Assembly: GCA_017380275.1 (NCBI GenBank)
Contig: JAFOEH010000009.1
Span: forward strand, 1-9,259
Reading direction: 5' to 3'
Source: Alistipes sp.
GTDB taxonomy: Bacteria > Bacteroidota > Bacteroidia > Bacteroidales > Rikenellaceae
DNA: 9,259 nucleotides
Under the pieces are notes generated by a model. That model worked only from the letters and a program-made list of their open reading frames with translations. It was not told the DNA's origin and did not search any database. Positions 1-6,480 of this stretch are shown one piece after another. The position numbers and the translations under genes were made by a program. Each line of letters begins with the position of its first letter. Positions within the stretch are counted from its first letter, which is position 1.

Positions 1-1952
1 CCATTCTCTGGATGCCTGAATCGACTGGTTCGGGCCGTTTTGGCAAGTGGCTGGAGAACCTCAAGGACTGGAACCTCTCGCGCTCACGTTTCTGGGGTAC
101 GCCGCTGCCTATCTGGGCGACGGAGGATCGTCAGGAGCTCAAGTGCATCGGTTCGGTAGAGGAGCTGATGGCAGAGATCGAGAAGTCAATCGCTGCCGGC
201 AATATGACCGAGAATCCGTTCAAGAACTTCAAGGTGGGCGATATGTCGAAGGAGAACTACTCGGTCGAGAATATCGATCTGCACCGCCCCTATGTTGATT
301 CAATCGTCCTGACCTCATCGACGGGAGAGCCTATGCGCCGCGAGAGCGATCTTATCGACGTATGGTTCGACTCGGGTGCTATGCCCTATGCGCAGATTCA
401 CTACCCCTTCGAGAATGGCGGTGCCGACTTCAAGGAGGTATTCCCCGCAGACTTCATCGCCGAGGGTGTGGATCAGACGCGTGGTTGGTTCTTCACGCTG
501 CACGCCATCGCTACGATGCTGTTCGACTCGGTAGCGTTCAAAAATATCATCTCTAACGGACTGGTACTCGACAAGAATGGCAACAAGATGTCGAAGCGTT
601 TGGGCAATGCAGTCGATCCCTTCGAGGTGCTCTCGACTTATGGAGCGGATGCAACCCGTTGGTATATGATCTCGAACTCGCAGCCCTGGGATAACCTTAA
701 GTTCGATAAGGAGGGTGTTGACGAGGTACGTCGTAAGTTCTTCGGCACGCTCTACAATACATATTCGTTCTTCGCACTCTACGCCAATGTTGATGGCTTC
801 ACGGGTAGCGAGCGCGAGATTCCTATCGCCGAGCGTCCCGAGATCGACCGCTGGATCATCTCGGTGCTGAACACGCTGGTGAAGACCGTTACCAAGTGCC
901 TGAACGACTACGATCCCACGCCTGCGGCACGCGCTATTCAGGATTTCGTTAACGAGAACCTCTCGAACTGGTACGTTCGTCTGAACCGTAAGCGTTTCTG
1001 GGGTGGCGGTATGACCGACGATAAGTTGGCCGCTTACCAGACTCTTTATACCTGCCTTGAGACCGTTGTGAAGCTCTCGGCACCGTTCGCACCCTTCATC
1101 TCGGATCGCATCTTCACCGACCTGAACGCCGTGAGCGGTCGCAACAATGCCGAGTCGGTACACTTGGCCGACTTCCCCGTTGTGGATGAGACGCTTGTGA
1201 ACAGCGAGCTGGAGGAGATGATGCAGATCGCACAGCGTGTGTCATCGATGGTTCTGGCTCTGCGTCGTAAGGTCAATATCAAGGTGCGCCAGCCGCTGAC
1301 CAAGATTTTGATTCCCGTTTTGGATCCCGCTATGGCTCGCCACATCGAGGCCGTTAAGGGTCTTATTATGGGTGAGGTAAATATCAAGGATATTGAGTTG
1401 CTGAACGATACGACGGGTGTGATCACCAAGCGTATCAAGCTTAACTTCAAGAACTTCTGCCAGCGTTATGCTAAGCTGGCCAAGCAGATGGCTGCCGCCG
1501 CTGCCACCTTCACCCAGGAGCAGATCGCTGCTATCGAGTCGTCGGCCGAGACTACGCTCGAGATTGCAGGCGAGACCATCACCGTAACCCCCGCCGACTT
1601 CGAGATCACGTCGGAGGATATGCCCGGATGGCTGGTTGCTTCGGAGGGTAAGCTTACCGTTGCACTCGACATCACCGTGACGGACGAGCTTCGTCGTGAG
1701 GGTGTGGCACGCGAGTTGATTAACCGTATCCAGAATATCCGTAAGGATTCAGGCTTCGAGGTTACCGACAAGATCCGCGTCGAGATCGAGTTGAAGGATA
1801 TCGTTGCTGGCGCTGTTGAGCACTTCGCCGACTACATCGCTTCGCAGACTCTGGCCCAGGAGGTTGTTGCCGTGGCACAGCCCGAGGGTGGCGTAGTCGT
1901 TGATTCGGATGTTGACGAGGAGCCTCTGAAGATTGCCGTAACACGCCTGTAG
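1..1952 (+). CDS. ileS: Isoleucyl-tRNA synthetase, eukaryotic-like type 2, C-terminal part (5' end cut by window)
   Basis: Cytoplasmic enzyme that charges tRNA(Ile) with isoleucine. The reading frame is open from base 3 (Ile-Leu-Trp-Met-Pro), so the ATG at 12 is internal and the true start lies upstream; 649 residues are visible. The fragment begins as the chain returns from the CP1 editing domain to the Rossmann core, with DWNLSRSRFWGTPLPIW (nt 66-116), then WFDSGAMPYA near 363-389, GVDQTRGWFF, and the ATP-binding loop KMSKR (585-599). An anticodon-binding helical domain follows, roughly 820-1300, then a C-terminal region ending at TAG 1950-1952. The SRxRxWGTPLPIW wording, KMSKR rather than KMSKS, and the absence of a C-terminal four-cysteine zinc site match the eukaryotic-like IleRS2 class. 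The N-terminal HxGH motif and editing site are outside the window. No clear terminator follows, so some read-through into the next gene is possible. Confidence 0.97.
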   Translation, partial: ILWMPESTGSGRFGKWLENLKDWNLSRSRFWGTPLPIWATEDRQELKCIGSVEELMAEIEKSIAAGNMTENPFKNFKVGDMSKENYSVENIDLHRPYVDSIVLTSSTGEPMRRESDLIDVWFDSGAMPYAQIHYPFENGGADFKEVFPADFIAEGVDQTRGWFFTLHAIATMLFDSVAFKNIISNGLVLDKNGNKMSKRLGNAVDPFEVLSTYGADATRWYMISNSQPWDNLKFDKEGVDEVRRKFFGTLYNTYSFFALYANVDGFTGSEREIPIAERPEIDRWIISVLNTLVKTVTKCLNDYDPTPAARAIQDFVNENLSNWYVRLNRKRFWGGGMTDDKLAAYQTLYTCLETVVKLSAPFAPFISDRIFTDLNAVSGRNNAESVHLADFPVVDETLVNSELEEMMQIAQRVSSMVLALRRKVNIKVRQPLTKILIPVLDPAMARHIEAVKGLIMGEVNIKDIELLNDTTGVITKRIKLNFKNFCQRYAKLAKQMAAAAATFTQEQIAAIESSAETTLEIAGETITVTPADFEITSEDMPGWLVASEGKLTVALDITVTDELRREGVARELINRIQNIRKDSGFEVTDKIRVEIELKDIVAGAVEHFADYIASQTLAQEVVAVAQPEGGVVVDSDVDEEPLKIAVTRL

Positions 1953-1992
1953 TGCGCTACGGCGAGGGTGCTATGCGTTTTATAGTAAAAGA

Positions 1993-2024
1993 TTTGGAGG
2001 ATTGTGAAAATTTACCTATCTTTA
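1993..2024 (+). promoter_or_regulatory. Bacteroidota-type promoter of the DksA-like gene
   Basis: TTTG at 1993-1996 is followed, after exactly 20 nt, by TATCTTTA at 2017-2024, one base from the consensus TAnnTTTG. Spacing and boxes fit the Bacteroidota primary-sigma promoter. Transcription would start near 2030, giving an A/T-rich leader of about 20 nt with no Shine-Dalgarno sequence before ATG 2052. The gene can therefore be expressed independently of ileS. Confidence 0.7.
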
Positions 2025-2051
2025 CAATAGAACCTTAAAACTTTTATTACT

Positions 2052-2426
2052 ATGGCAGAAGAGAGAGTAAGATATAGTGATAGCGAACTGGCCGAATTTA
2101 AGCAGGTGATCCTGCGCAAATTGGAGCAGGCTAAGGCTGACTATGATTTGCTACGCGCAAACATATCTAACGACAACGATACGCACGACACCTCTCCCAC
2201 CTTCAAAGTTCTCGAAGAGGGCGCTGCTACCTTGTCAAAGGAGGAGACAGGTCGCCTGGTTGCACATCAGAGTAAGTTCATCCGAAACCTCGAGATGGCT
2301 CTCGTGCGCATCGAAAATAAGACCTATGGCATCTGCAAGACTACGGGCAAGCTAATCCCGAAGGAGCGCTTGATGCGTGTTCCCCACGCTACGGAGTGCA
2401 TCGAGGCAAAGGAGGCCAGAAAGTAA
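2052..2426 (+). CDS. TraR/DksA-family protein with a degenerate zinc finger
   Basis: A 124-residue protein of the TraR/DksA family. In proteobacteria DksA binds RNA polymerase through the secondary channel and, with ppGpp, retunes rRNA and amino-acid promoters. Here two helical stretches (about residues 10-38 and 62-90) can form the coiled coil, with an Asn/Asp/His-rich tip (residues 39-48). The C-terminal globule follows: YGICKTTGKLIPKERL, then PHATECIEAK. The family's C4 zinc site (CxxC and CxxC) is half lost: Cys95 and Cys116 remain, while the partner positions are Thr98 and Ala119. The fold is otherwise intact, including the conserved G-K-L-I-P-x-x-R-L segment. It sits 99 nt after ileS with its own promoter and ends before a hairpin. 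The family is firm; a DksA-like role in transcription is inferred, so no symbol is given. Confidence 0.9.
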   Translation: MAEERVRYSDSELAEFKQVILRKLEQAKADYDLLRANISNDNDTHDTSPTFKVLEEGAATLSKEETGRLVAHQSKFIRNLEMALVRIENKTYGICKTTGKLIPKERLMRVPHATECIEAKEARK

Positions 2427-2446
2427 TCTTACTGTAATAGACAAAT

Positions 2447-2475
2447 AAGGGCGCTACTGTGGAAGTAGCGCCCTT
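2447..2475. terminator. Bidirectional hairpin terminator between convergent genes
   Basis: AAGGGCGCTAC (2447-2457) pairs perfectly with GTAGCGCCCTT (2465-2475) around a 7-nt loop, giving an 11-bp stem. It lies 20 nt after the DksA-like stop codon and 5 nt beyond the glycosyltransferase stop on the other strand. The plus side continues GTTGTTTAC and the minus side ATTTGTCTATT, both moderately T-rich, so it likely ends transcription from both directions. Confidence 0.85.
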
Positions 2476-2480
2476 GTTGT

Positions 2481-3491
2481 TTACATCATATTTGAGAAAC
2501 TCTTTTTCCCCAAAGCATATCGCAGAACCATCGAGCCTCGGTAAATCATCCTCGACTCTGCCTTCGCTCCGCTGCGGACCGTTTGGCGTTTGGCCGCAAG
2601 CTCCCCGTGCCAATCTAAGAAATCGCGGTAGGCCCTTAGGACGGCCCGCGCCATCGGCATCTGCCCCTTTATTATATATATAAGTGCAGAGAGCATATCG
2701 CATACGGGACGTGCCACAGCTACCAGCAACCGCTGCGGCGTTGGCGAGCACTTGAACAGCATTGCCAAGTTGTTGCGATAGTTCAGATATAGCTTGTTGG
2801 GCGACTCGTTGGGCATTGTGCCACCGCCCAGGTGATAGACCACGCTGCGAGGCTCGACCATAATGCGGTAGCCCGCCAGCTGCATACGCCAGCATAGGTC
2901 GATCTCCTCCATATGGGCAAAGAAGTCGGCATCGAAACCGCCGAGCGTGCGGAACAGATCGGCCCGACAGCAGAATGTCGCCCCGCTGGCCCAGAAGATC
3001 TCCTTCGGTGTGTCGTACTGACCGCAGTCGCGCTCGATTGTCGAGAGGATGCGTCCGCGACAGAAGGGGTAACCCAGGATGTCGATATATCCTCCCGCAG
3101 CACCCGCATACTCAAACTCATCGCGCCGGCCGTACGAACGTAGTTTTGGCGCAACGGCAGCCACCGCTTGGTCATTTGTCAGCGTCGCCACCAGAGGTTC
3201 AACCCAGCCGGCGGTAACCTCCACATCGGAGTTCAGCAGGATGAAGTACTCGGCATCGATCTCCCTTAAGGCGCGGTTGTAGCCCTCGGCAAAGCCGTAG
3301 TTGCGGTCGAGTCGGATGATTTCGATCGTGGGGTAGAGCTCTTCGATAAATCTGACCGAACTATCCGTTGAACCATTGTCGGCAACGACGATGCGCACCG
3401 AGGCGGGCGTATGCTCCACCACGCTGGGCAGGAACTGCTCGAGATGCTCGCGCCCGTTCCAGTTCAGTATCACTACAGCTGTACGTTTCAT
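2481..3491 (-). CDS. Family 2 glycosyltransferase (WbbL/rhamnosyltransferase-like)
   Basis: A 336-residue inverting GT-A glycosyltransferase, expected at the cytoplasmic face of the inner membrane, moving a sugar from a nucleotide donor onto a lipid- or polysaccharide-linked acceptor. Visible motifs: VVILNWNG (residues 6-13), the donor-binding VVADNGSTDSS (35-45), the metal-binding DxD-like NSDVE (87-91), an acceptor/catalytic region GGFDADFF (184-191), EEIDLCWR (195-202), and VYHLGGGTM later. The C-terminal third is helical and basic, without clear transmembrane spans, so membrane contact is likely peripheral. I chose ATG 3491 rather than the in-frame ATG at 3554 because the family begins just before VVILNWNG, and because this ATG overlaps the acyltransferase stop as ATGA, a sign of translational coupling. 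Donor and acceptor cannot be read from sequence. Last gene of the minus-strand operon. Confidence 0.92.
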   Translation of the reverse strand: MKRTAVVILNWNGREHLEQFLPSVVEHTPASVRIVVADNGSTDSSVRFIEELYPTIEIIRLDRNYGFAEGYNRALREIDAEYFILLNSDVEVTAGWVEPLVATLTNDQAVAAVAPKLRSYGRRDEFEYAGAAGGYIDILGYPFCRGRILSTIERDCGQYDTPKEIFWASGATFCCRADLFRTLGGFDADFFAHMEEIDLCWRMQLAGYRIMVEPRSVVYHLGGGTMPNESPNKLYLNYRNNLAMLFKCSPTPQRLLVAVARPVCDMLSALIYIIKGQMPMARAVLRAYRDFLDWHGELAAKRQTVRSGAKAESRMIYRGSMVLRYALGKKSFSNMM

Positions 3492-4414
3492 ATCTTCGTT
3501 GCCTGTAACTCGGCCGGTGGAGTGTGCTTCCAGCGGCGGTGCGACCACATCCACATCGCGGGGTTGGCCACGATCTCAGCCTCGAGCATCTTGGCGTAGC
3601 GACGTGTGATCTCGCCCGGCTCGATGGGGCTCTCGCCATCGTGAATTAGCGTGAACGTGCCCTCATAGTAGCCTGCGCGCAGACGACGTGGTGAGAAGTA
3701 ATATACAGGAAGATTGTATTTGCGTGCAAGAACCTCGCCACCATCGAAGAAGGCGGTCCATTGGTTGAGGAACGGATACCAGCTCATATTGGGGCGAAGC
3801 GTGGGGTTCTGATCGGCTATCAGGCCCATAATCATCGGGCGGCGCTGACGGTTGTCGATGAAGTGGCGCATCGTACGTTTCATATCCACAAGCTCGACGT
3901 TCGTGTGGCGACGGATGCGCTTCATCAGCTCATCTACGATCGGATTTGTAATCTTGTGATATACCGCCACGAAGGTCTGGTCGGGAAATGCCAATGACAC
4001 CACGCTGCCAGCCTCCCACGGCCCATAGTGTGCCGTCATAAATACAGCACTGCGTGAGCCTACCGCTTCGCGCGTGGGCCCGTCGTTCGAGAATGTCATA
4101 CGACGTTGCAGCTCCTCGTCGCTGATGCCCGATTGGCTTATGGTGTTTATGATCTGCTCGGCAAGATTCTTATATGTGTCGCGGCAGATGGTGTTGAGCT
4201 GCTGCTCCGAGTAGTTGGGGAACGAGCGGCGCAGATTATCCATTATCACTCGGCGGCGATAGCGCAAAACGTAGCATAACACCCAGTAGCAGAGCGTGCC
4301 GAATATGTTGTGGCGAACGAAGTGGGGTAGCAGGGCGAAGCCTCGGCAGAGGATCCACAGCAGCTGCAGCATCGTGCGCTGGAAAACGGTCAGTTCGGGG
4401 TTGTGATTACTCAT
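3488..4414 (-). CDS. LpxL/HtrB-type lipid A (lysophospholipid) acyltransferase
   Basis: A 308-residue inner-membrane-associated acyltransferase of the LpxL/LpxM (HtrB/MsbB) family, which adds a secondary acyl chain to lipid A precursors from acyl-ACP. The HX4E catalytic motif is present as HYGPWE (His129, Glu134). Other family marks are R-R-x-x-x-x-NLRRSFP (residues 54-66), YHKITNP (152-158), ADQNP (200-204), AFFDGGEVLARKY and the terminal WMWSHRRWK. A hydrophobic helix near residues 15-50 can anchor it. It starts 12 nt after the rsmI stop and its TGA overlaps the glycosyltransferase ATG by 4 nt. The length matches the family (about 300 residues). Lipid A is the most likely substrate because this phylum makes LPS with secondary acyl chains, but other family members acylate different glycolipids. 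The paired glycosyltransferase hints that both act on one envelope lipid. Confidence 0.93.
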   Translation of the reverse strand: MSNHNPELTVFQRTMLQLLWILCRGFALLPHFVRHNIFGTLCYWVLCYVLRYRRRVIMDNLRRSFPNYSEQQLNTICRDTYKNLAEQIINTISQSGISDEELQRRMTFSNDGPTREAVGSRSAVFMTAHYGPWEAGSVVSLAFPDQTFVAVYHKITNPIVDELMKRIRRHTNVELVDMKRTMRHFIDNRQRRPMIMGLIADQNPTLRPNMSWYPFLNQWTAFFDGGEVLARKYNLPVYYFSPRRLRAGYYEGTFTLIHDGESPIEPGEITRRYAKMLEAEIVANPAMWMWSHRRWKHTPPAELQATKI

Positions 4415-4426
4415 CGTCGGGAAAAA

Positions 4427-5155
4427 TTACTCTTCATCAGCCTCCTCCTTGCGGTAGCGGTTGCGTTTCTCACTCTTCTCGGGCTTGGGTGCTCCTGCCA
4501 CAACAATCACAAACTCGCCCTTGGGCTCGTGCTCCGTAAAATGGGCTGCGACCTCTGCGATGGTGCCGCGCACGGTCTGCTCGAACTTCTTGGTCAGCTC
4601 CCTCGATACAGATACTCGTCGCTCCGAGCCAAAGACTTCGCTGAGTTGCTCCAGACATTTCACTACACGGTGGGGCGACTCGTAGAAGATTATCGAGCGC
4701 TGCTCCTCACGCAACTCCTCCAGGCGCTTCATACGTCCCTTCTTCTGCGGCAGGAAGCCCTCAAAGCAGAAGCGGTCGCAGGGGAATCCGCTCTGCACGA
4801 GTGCGGGGATAAGTGCTGTAGCTCCGGGCAGGGTCTCAACCTCGATGCCCGCCTCGACACACGAGCGCACCAGAAGAAAGCCCGGATCGGAGATGCCGGG
4901 TGTGCCGGCGTCTGAGACGAGCGCTACGGTGCGGCCCTCGCCGATGGCCTCGGTCAGCGATGCGGCCGTTGCGTGTTCGTTGAATTTATGGTGTGCGTAT
5001 AATCGCTTTTCGATTCCCAAGTGCTTGAGCAGCACCGATGTGGTGCGCGTATCCTCGGCAAGGATGAAGTCGGCCGCCTCGAGCGTCTTGATGGCGCGCA
5101 GGGTGATGTCGTCCAGATTGCCGATGGGCGTGGGTACGATGTAGAGTTTCGACAT
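4427..5155 (-). CDS. rsmI: 16S rRNA (cytidine1402-2'-O)-methyltransferase
   Basis: A 242-residue SAM-dependent methyltransferase of the tetrapyrrole-methylase fold that methylates the ribose of C1402 in the decoding centre of 16S rRNA. All diagnostic motifs are present: IVPTPIGNLDDIT (residues 6-18), LAEDTR (32-37), SDAGTPGISDPG (81-92), LPGATALIPAL, FEGFLPQKK, IIFYESPHRV and, near the end, GEFVIVVAGA. It lacks the extra C-terminal domain of the roughly 286-residue E. coli protein and instead ends in a charged Lys/Arg/Glu tail from about residue 224. It lies 3 nt after the upstream hypothetical gene and 12 nt before the acyltransferase, so it is internal to the four-gene operon. The identification is secure. 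Confidence 0.97.
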   Translation of the reverse strand: MSKLYIVPTPIGNLDDITLRAIKTLEAADFILAEDTRTTSVLLKHLGIEKRLYAHHKFNEHATAASLTEAIGEGRTVALVSDAGTPGISDPGFLLVRSCVEAGIEVETLPGATALIPALVQSGFPCDRFCFEGFLPQKKGRMKRLEELREEQRSIIFYESPHRVVKCLEQLSEVFGSERRVSVSRELTKKFEQTVRGTIAEVAAHFTEHEPKGEFVIVVAGAPKPEKSEKRNRYRKEEADEE

Positions 5156-5158
5156 AGG

Positions 5159-6349
5159 TTATGAGAGTTTGCGGTCGAGCAGTTGCATAATAAACTTCGA
5201 GCCCTCCGAGTCGGGATTCCACGCATAGTTCTCGATGATGTGGATCATACAGTCGTCGAGCGTGGGCAGCGCATCGAGGGCCGAGATAGCCTCCTCGTAG
5301 GCGTCGCCATCGCCATCGAACAGATCGCGGATCATCAGGAACTTATCATTCAGCCCGATACCCTCGCGCAACGAACGGATGGGCGTGTGGTGCATCTCGT
5401 CGGCCAGGGCAGCAGGGGCCGCAATGGTGTCGGCCAGAGTGGGTGCTGCCGGGGCGATGACATCGGCCAGGGTCGCAGGCTCGGCCTTTGGCTCTGTTGC
5501 GGGGCGGGGCTGAGGTGCGGGCGTAGGCGTAGGCTGGGGCGTGGGCTCTACCGAGATCTCGGTCGGGCCGTCATCGTCCATATCAAATATCTTTGAAATA
5601 TCGACCACCTTCTCGGGGCGCGGCTCGCTGTCGTTGTAGATCGACATCATTCGCTGGTGCTTCGAGCGCGAACGGCGTACACGAACGGGCTCTTCGCCAA
5701 ACAGACTGCCCGATGCAGAGGCGGGCGTAGGCTCGGGAGCGGGTTCTGGCTCGGGCTCTGGAGTTGGCTCGATTTCGGGAGTGGGTTCGGGAGCAGATTC
5801 GATTGCGGCTTCGAGTACAACAATCGGCTCTGGCTCCGGAATCGGCTTCGGCTCGGGCAAAATCTCAGGTTCCGGCTCGTGAATCGGCTCCGACTCTGCA
5901 ATTGCTTCAGATTCGGCAATCGGCTCCGGCTCTGCGATTGGCTCGGGCTCAACCTCAATTTCGGGCTCGGGAACGGGTGTAATCTCCGCCTCCGCCTCAA
6001 TATCCGCTTCCGGCTCCTTGTCCGAAAGCAACTCATTGAGTAGCCCAAACTGCGGCAAATCCTCATCGTCGGCAAAAATCAGCTCCACCTCGACATCCTT
6101 CTCCTCATCTTGAGCCTCGTCTTGCTCCTCCATTTCGCTCTGCGGCGCAACCTCGGCAGCTGCCGCCACAGCGGGCATAACAGGCACGGCGGGCGCTGCG
6201 GCCTCGCCGAAACGGATCTGATCGTATAGATGCTTGAGATAGTCGAGTGCTACATCGCGCTCGATGGGTGAGATGGGCTCATCGCTGCTCCACGCTGAGA
6301 GCAGAAGCGAAAGTTTCTCGAGTTCCGATTTTATAAGTTCGATATTCAT
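5159..6349 (-). CDS. Hypothetical acidic modular protein with Pro/Glu hexapeptide repeats
   Basis: I do not recognise a named family. The 396-residue product has no signal peptide or membrane span, so it is predicted cytoplasmic. It looks like short ordered modules joined by disordered linkers. They are: an N-terminal helical segment (1-48) containing [19 protein letters not shown]; an Ala/Val then Glu/Asp-rich linker; a short module [21 protein letters not shown] (88-108 region); a Pro/Glu-rich linker (112-215) with tandem hexapeptides; a basic patch [12 protein letters not shown] (222-233) followed by [13 protein letters not shown] (248-260); a Pro/Thr/Gln linker with TLADVI, TLADTI and ALADEM (293-319); and a compact helical C-terminal domain (324-396) starting [19 protein letters not shown]. 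That C-terminal segment resembles uncharacterised Bacteroidales proteins as I recall them. It heads the operon 3 nt before rsmI. The start ATG 6349 lies about 26 nt below a promoter box. Scaffold or ribosome-related roles are speculation. Confidence 0.85.
   Translation of the reverse strand: MNIELIKSELEKLSLLLSAWSSDEPISPIERDVALDYLKHLYDQIRFGEAAAPAVPVMPAVAAAAEVAPQSEMEEQDEAQDEEKDVEVELIFADDEDLPQFGLLNELLSDKEPEADIEAEAEITPVPEPEIEVEPEPIAEPEPIAESEAIAESEPIHEPEPEILPEPKPIPEPEPIVVLEAAIESAPEPTPEIEPTPEPEPEPAPEPTPASASGSLFGEEPVRVRRSRSKHQRMMSIYNDSEPRPEKVVDISKIFDMDDDGPTEISVEPTPQPTPTPAPQPRPATEPKAEPATLADVIAPAAPTLADTIAAPAALADEMHHTPIRSLREGIGLNDKFLMIRDLFDGDGDAYEEAISALDALPTLDDCMIHIIENYAWNPDSEGSKFIMQLLDRKLS
5867..5938 (-). 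repeat. In-frame 18-bp tandem repeat coding IAEPEP-like hexapeptides
   Basis: Four contiguous 18-bp units encode residues 138-161 of the hypothetical protein: [25 protein letters not shown] further unit, IPEPEP (residues 170-175, nt 5825-5842), lies just beyond. The units differ at several bases, so this is an old array, but the 18-bp period allows gain or loss of units without frameshift. Confidence 0.85.
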
Positions 6350-6374
6350 AGCTTGCGGACAAAAAATATTTCTT

Positions 6375-6409
6375 CAAAGATACGAAAAAAATATCTCTTG
6401 TCGTGCAAC
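6375..6409 (-). promoter_or_regulatory. Promoter of the rsmI operon (strong -7 box, weak -33)
   Basis: On the minus strand TATCTTTG (plus-strand CAAAGATA, 6375-6382) is a perfect TAnnTTTG box about 26 nt upstream of the hypothetical protein's ATG. The only -33-like element is GTTG (plus CAAC 6406-6409) after 23 nt, longer than the usual 19-21, so the upstream box is uncertain. An A/T tract fills the spacer. It lies directly downstream of the lysA terminator, consistent with a separate transcription unit. Confidence 0.6.
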
Positions 6410-6413
6410 TTTA

Positions 6414-6455
6414 CAATAAAAAATGCCCGTCCGACTCTTTTGTTGGACAGGCATT
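6414..6455 (-). terminator. Intrinsic terminator of lysA
   Basis: Plus-strand arms at 6422-6435 and 6442-6455 form a stem of 14 positions with one mismatch (C6428/A6449) and one G-T wobble around a 6-nt loop. Read on the minus strand the stem ends in GGGCA and runs straight into TTTTTTATTG (down to 6414), a textbook U-tract. It begins 26 nt past the lysA stop codon. Confidence 0.9.
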
Positions 6456-6480
6456 ATTGTTTTGAATTCCGATTAGCGAA

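Noticed and set aside
264..277. Possible truncation or pseudogene status of ileS from its missing N-terminus
   Set aside because: The frame is open to the first base of the window and begins mid-domain in conserved sequence; it is cut by the window edge, not broken.
315..1163. 282-codon open frame antisense to ileS
   Set aside because: Lies wholly within conserved ileS core and anticodon-binding sequence; composition is typical of a shadow frame and no promoter is visible.
1949..1995. Terminator after ileS
   Set aside because: Only a 4-bp GTAG/CTAC hairpin overlapping the stop codon is present, without a following U-tract.
3492..3554. Upstream start (ATG 3554) adding 21 residues to the glycosyltransferase
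   Set aside because: The extension overlaps the acyltransferase by 67 nt and has no family similarity; ATG 3491 gives a normal GT2 N-terminus and an ATGA junction.
5825..5938. Repeats that could suggest a CRISPR array
   Set aside because: Units are contiguous 18-mers with no spacers, in frame with codons and diverged at many bases; they are a coding repeat.
5183..6043. Antisense frames rich in Arg/Leu/Gly opposite the repeat protein
   Set aside because: They mirror the Pro/Glu repeats of the minus-strand gene; low complexity alone makes them long.
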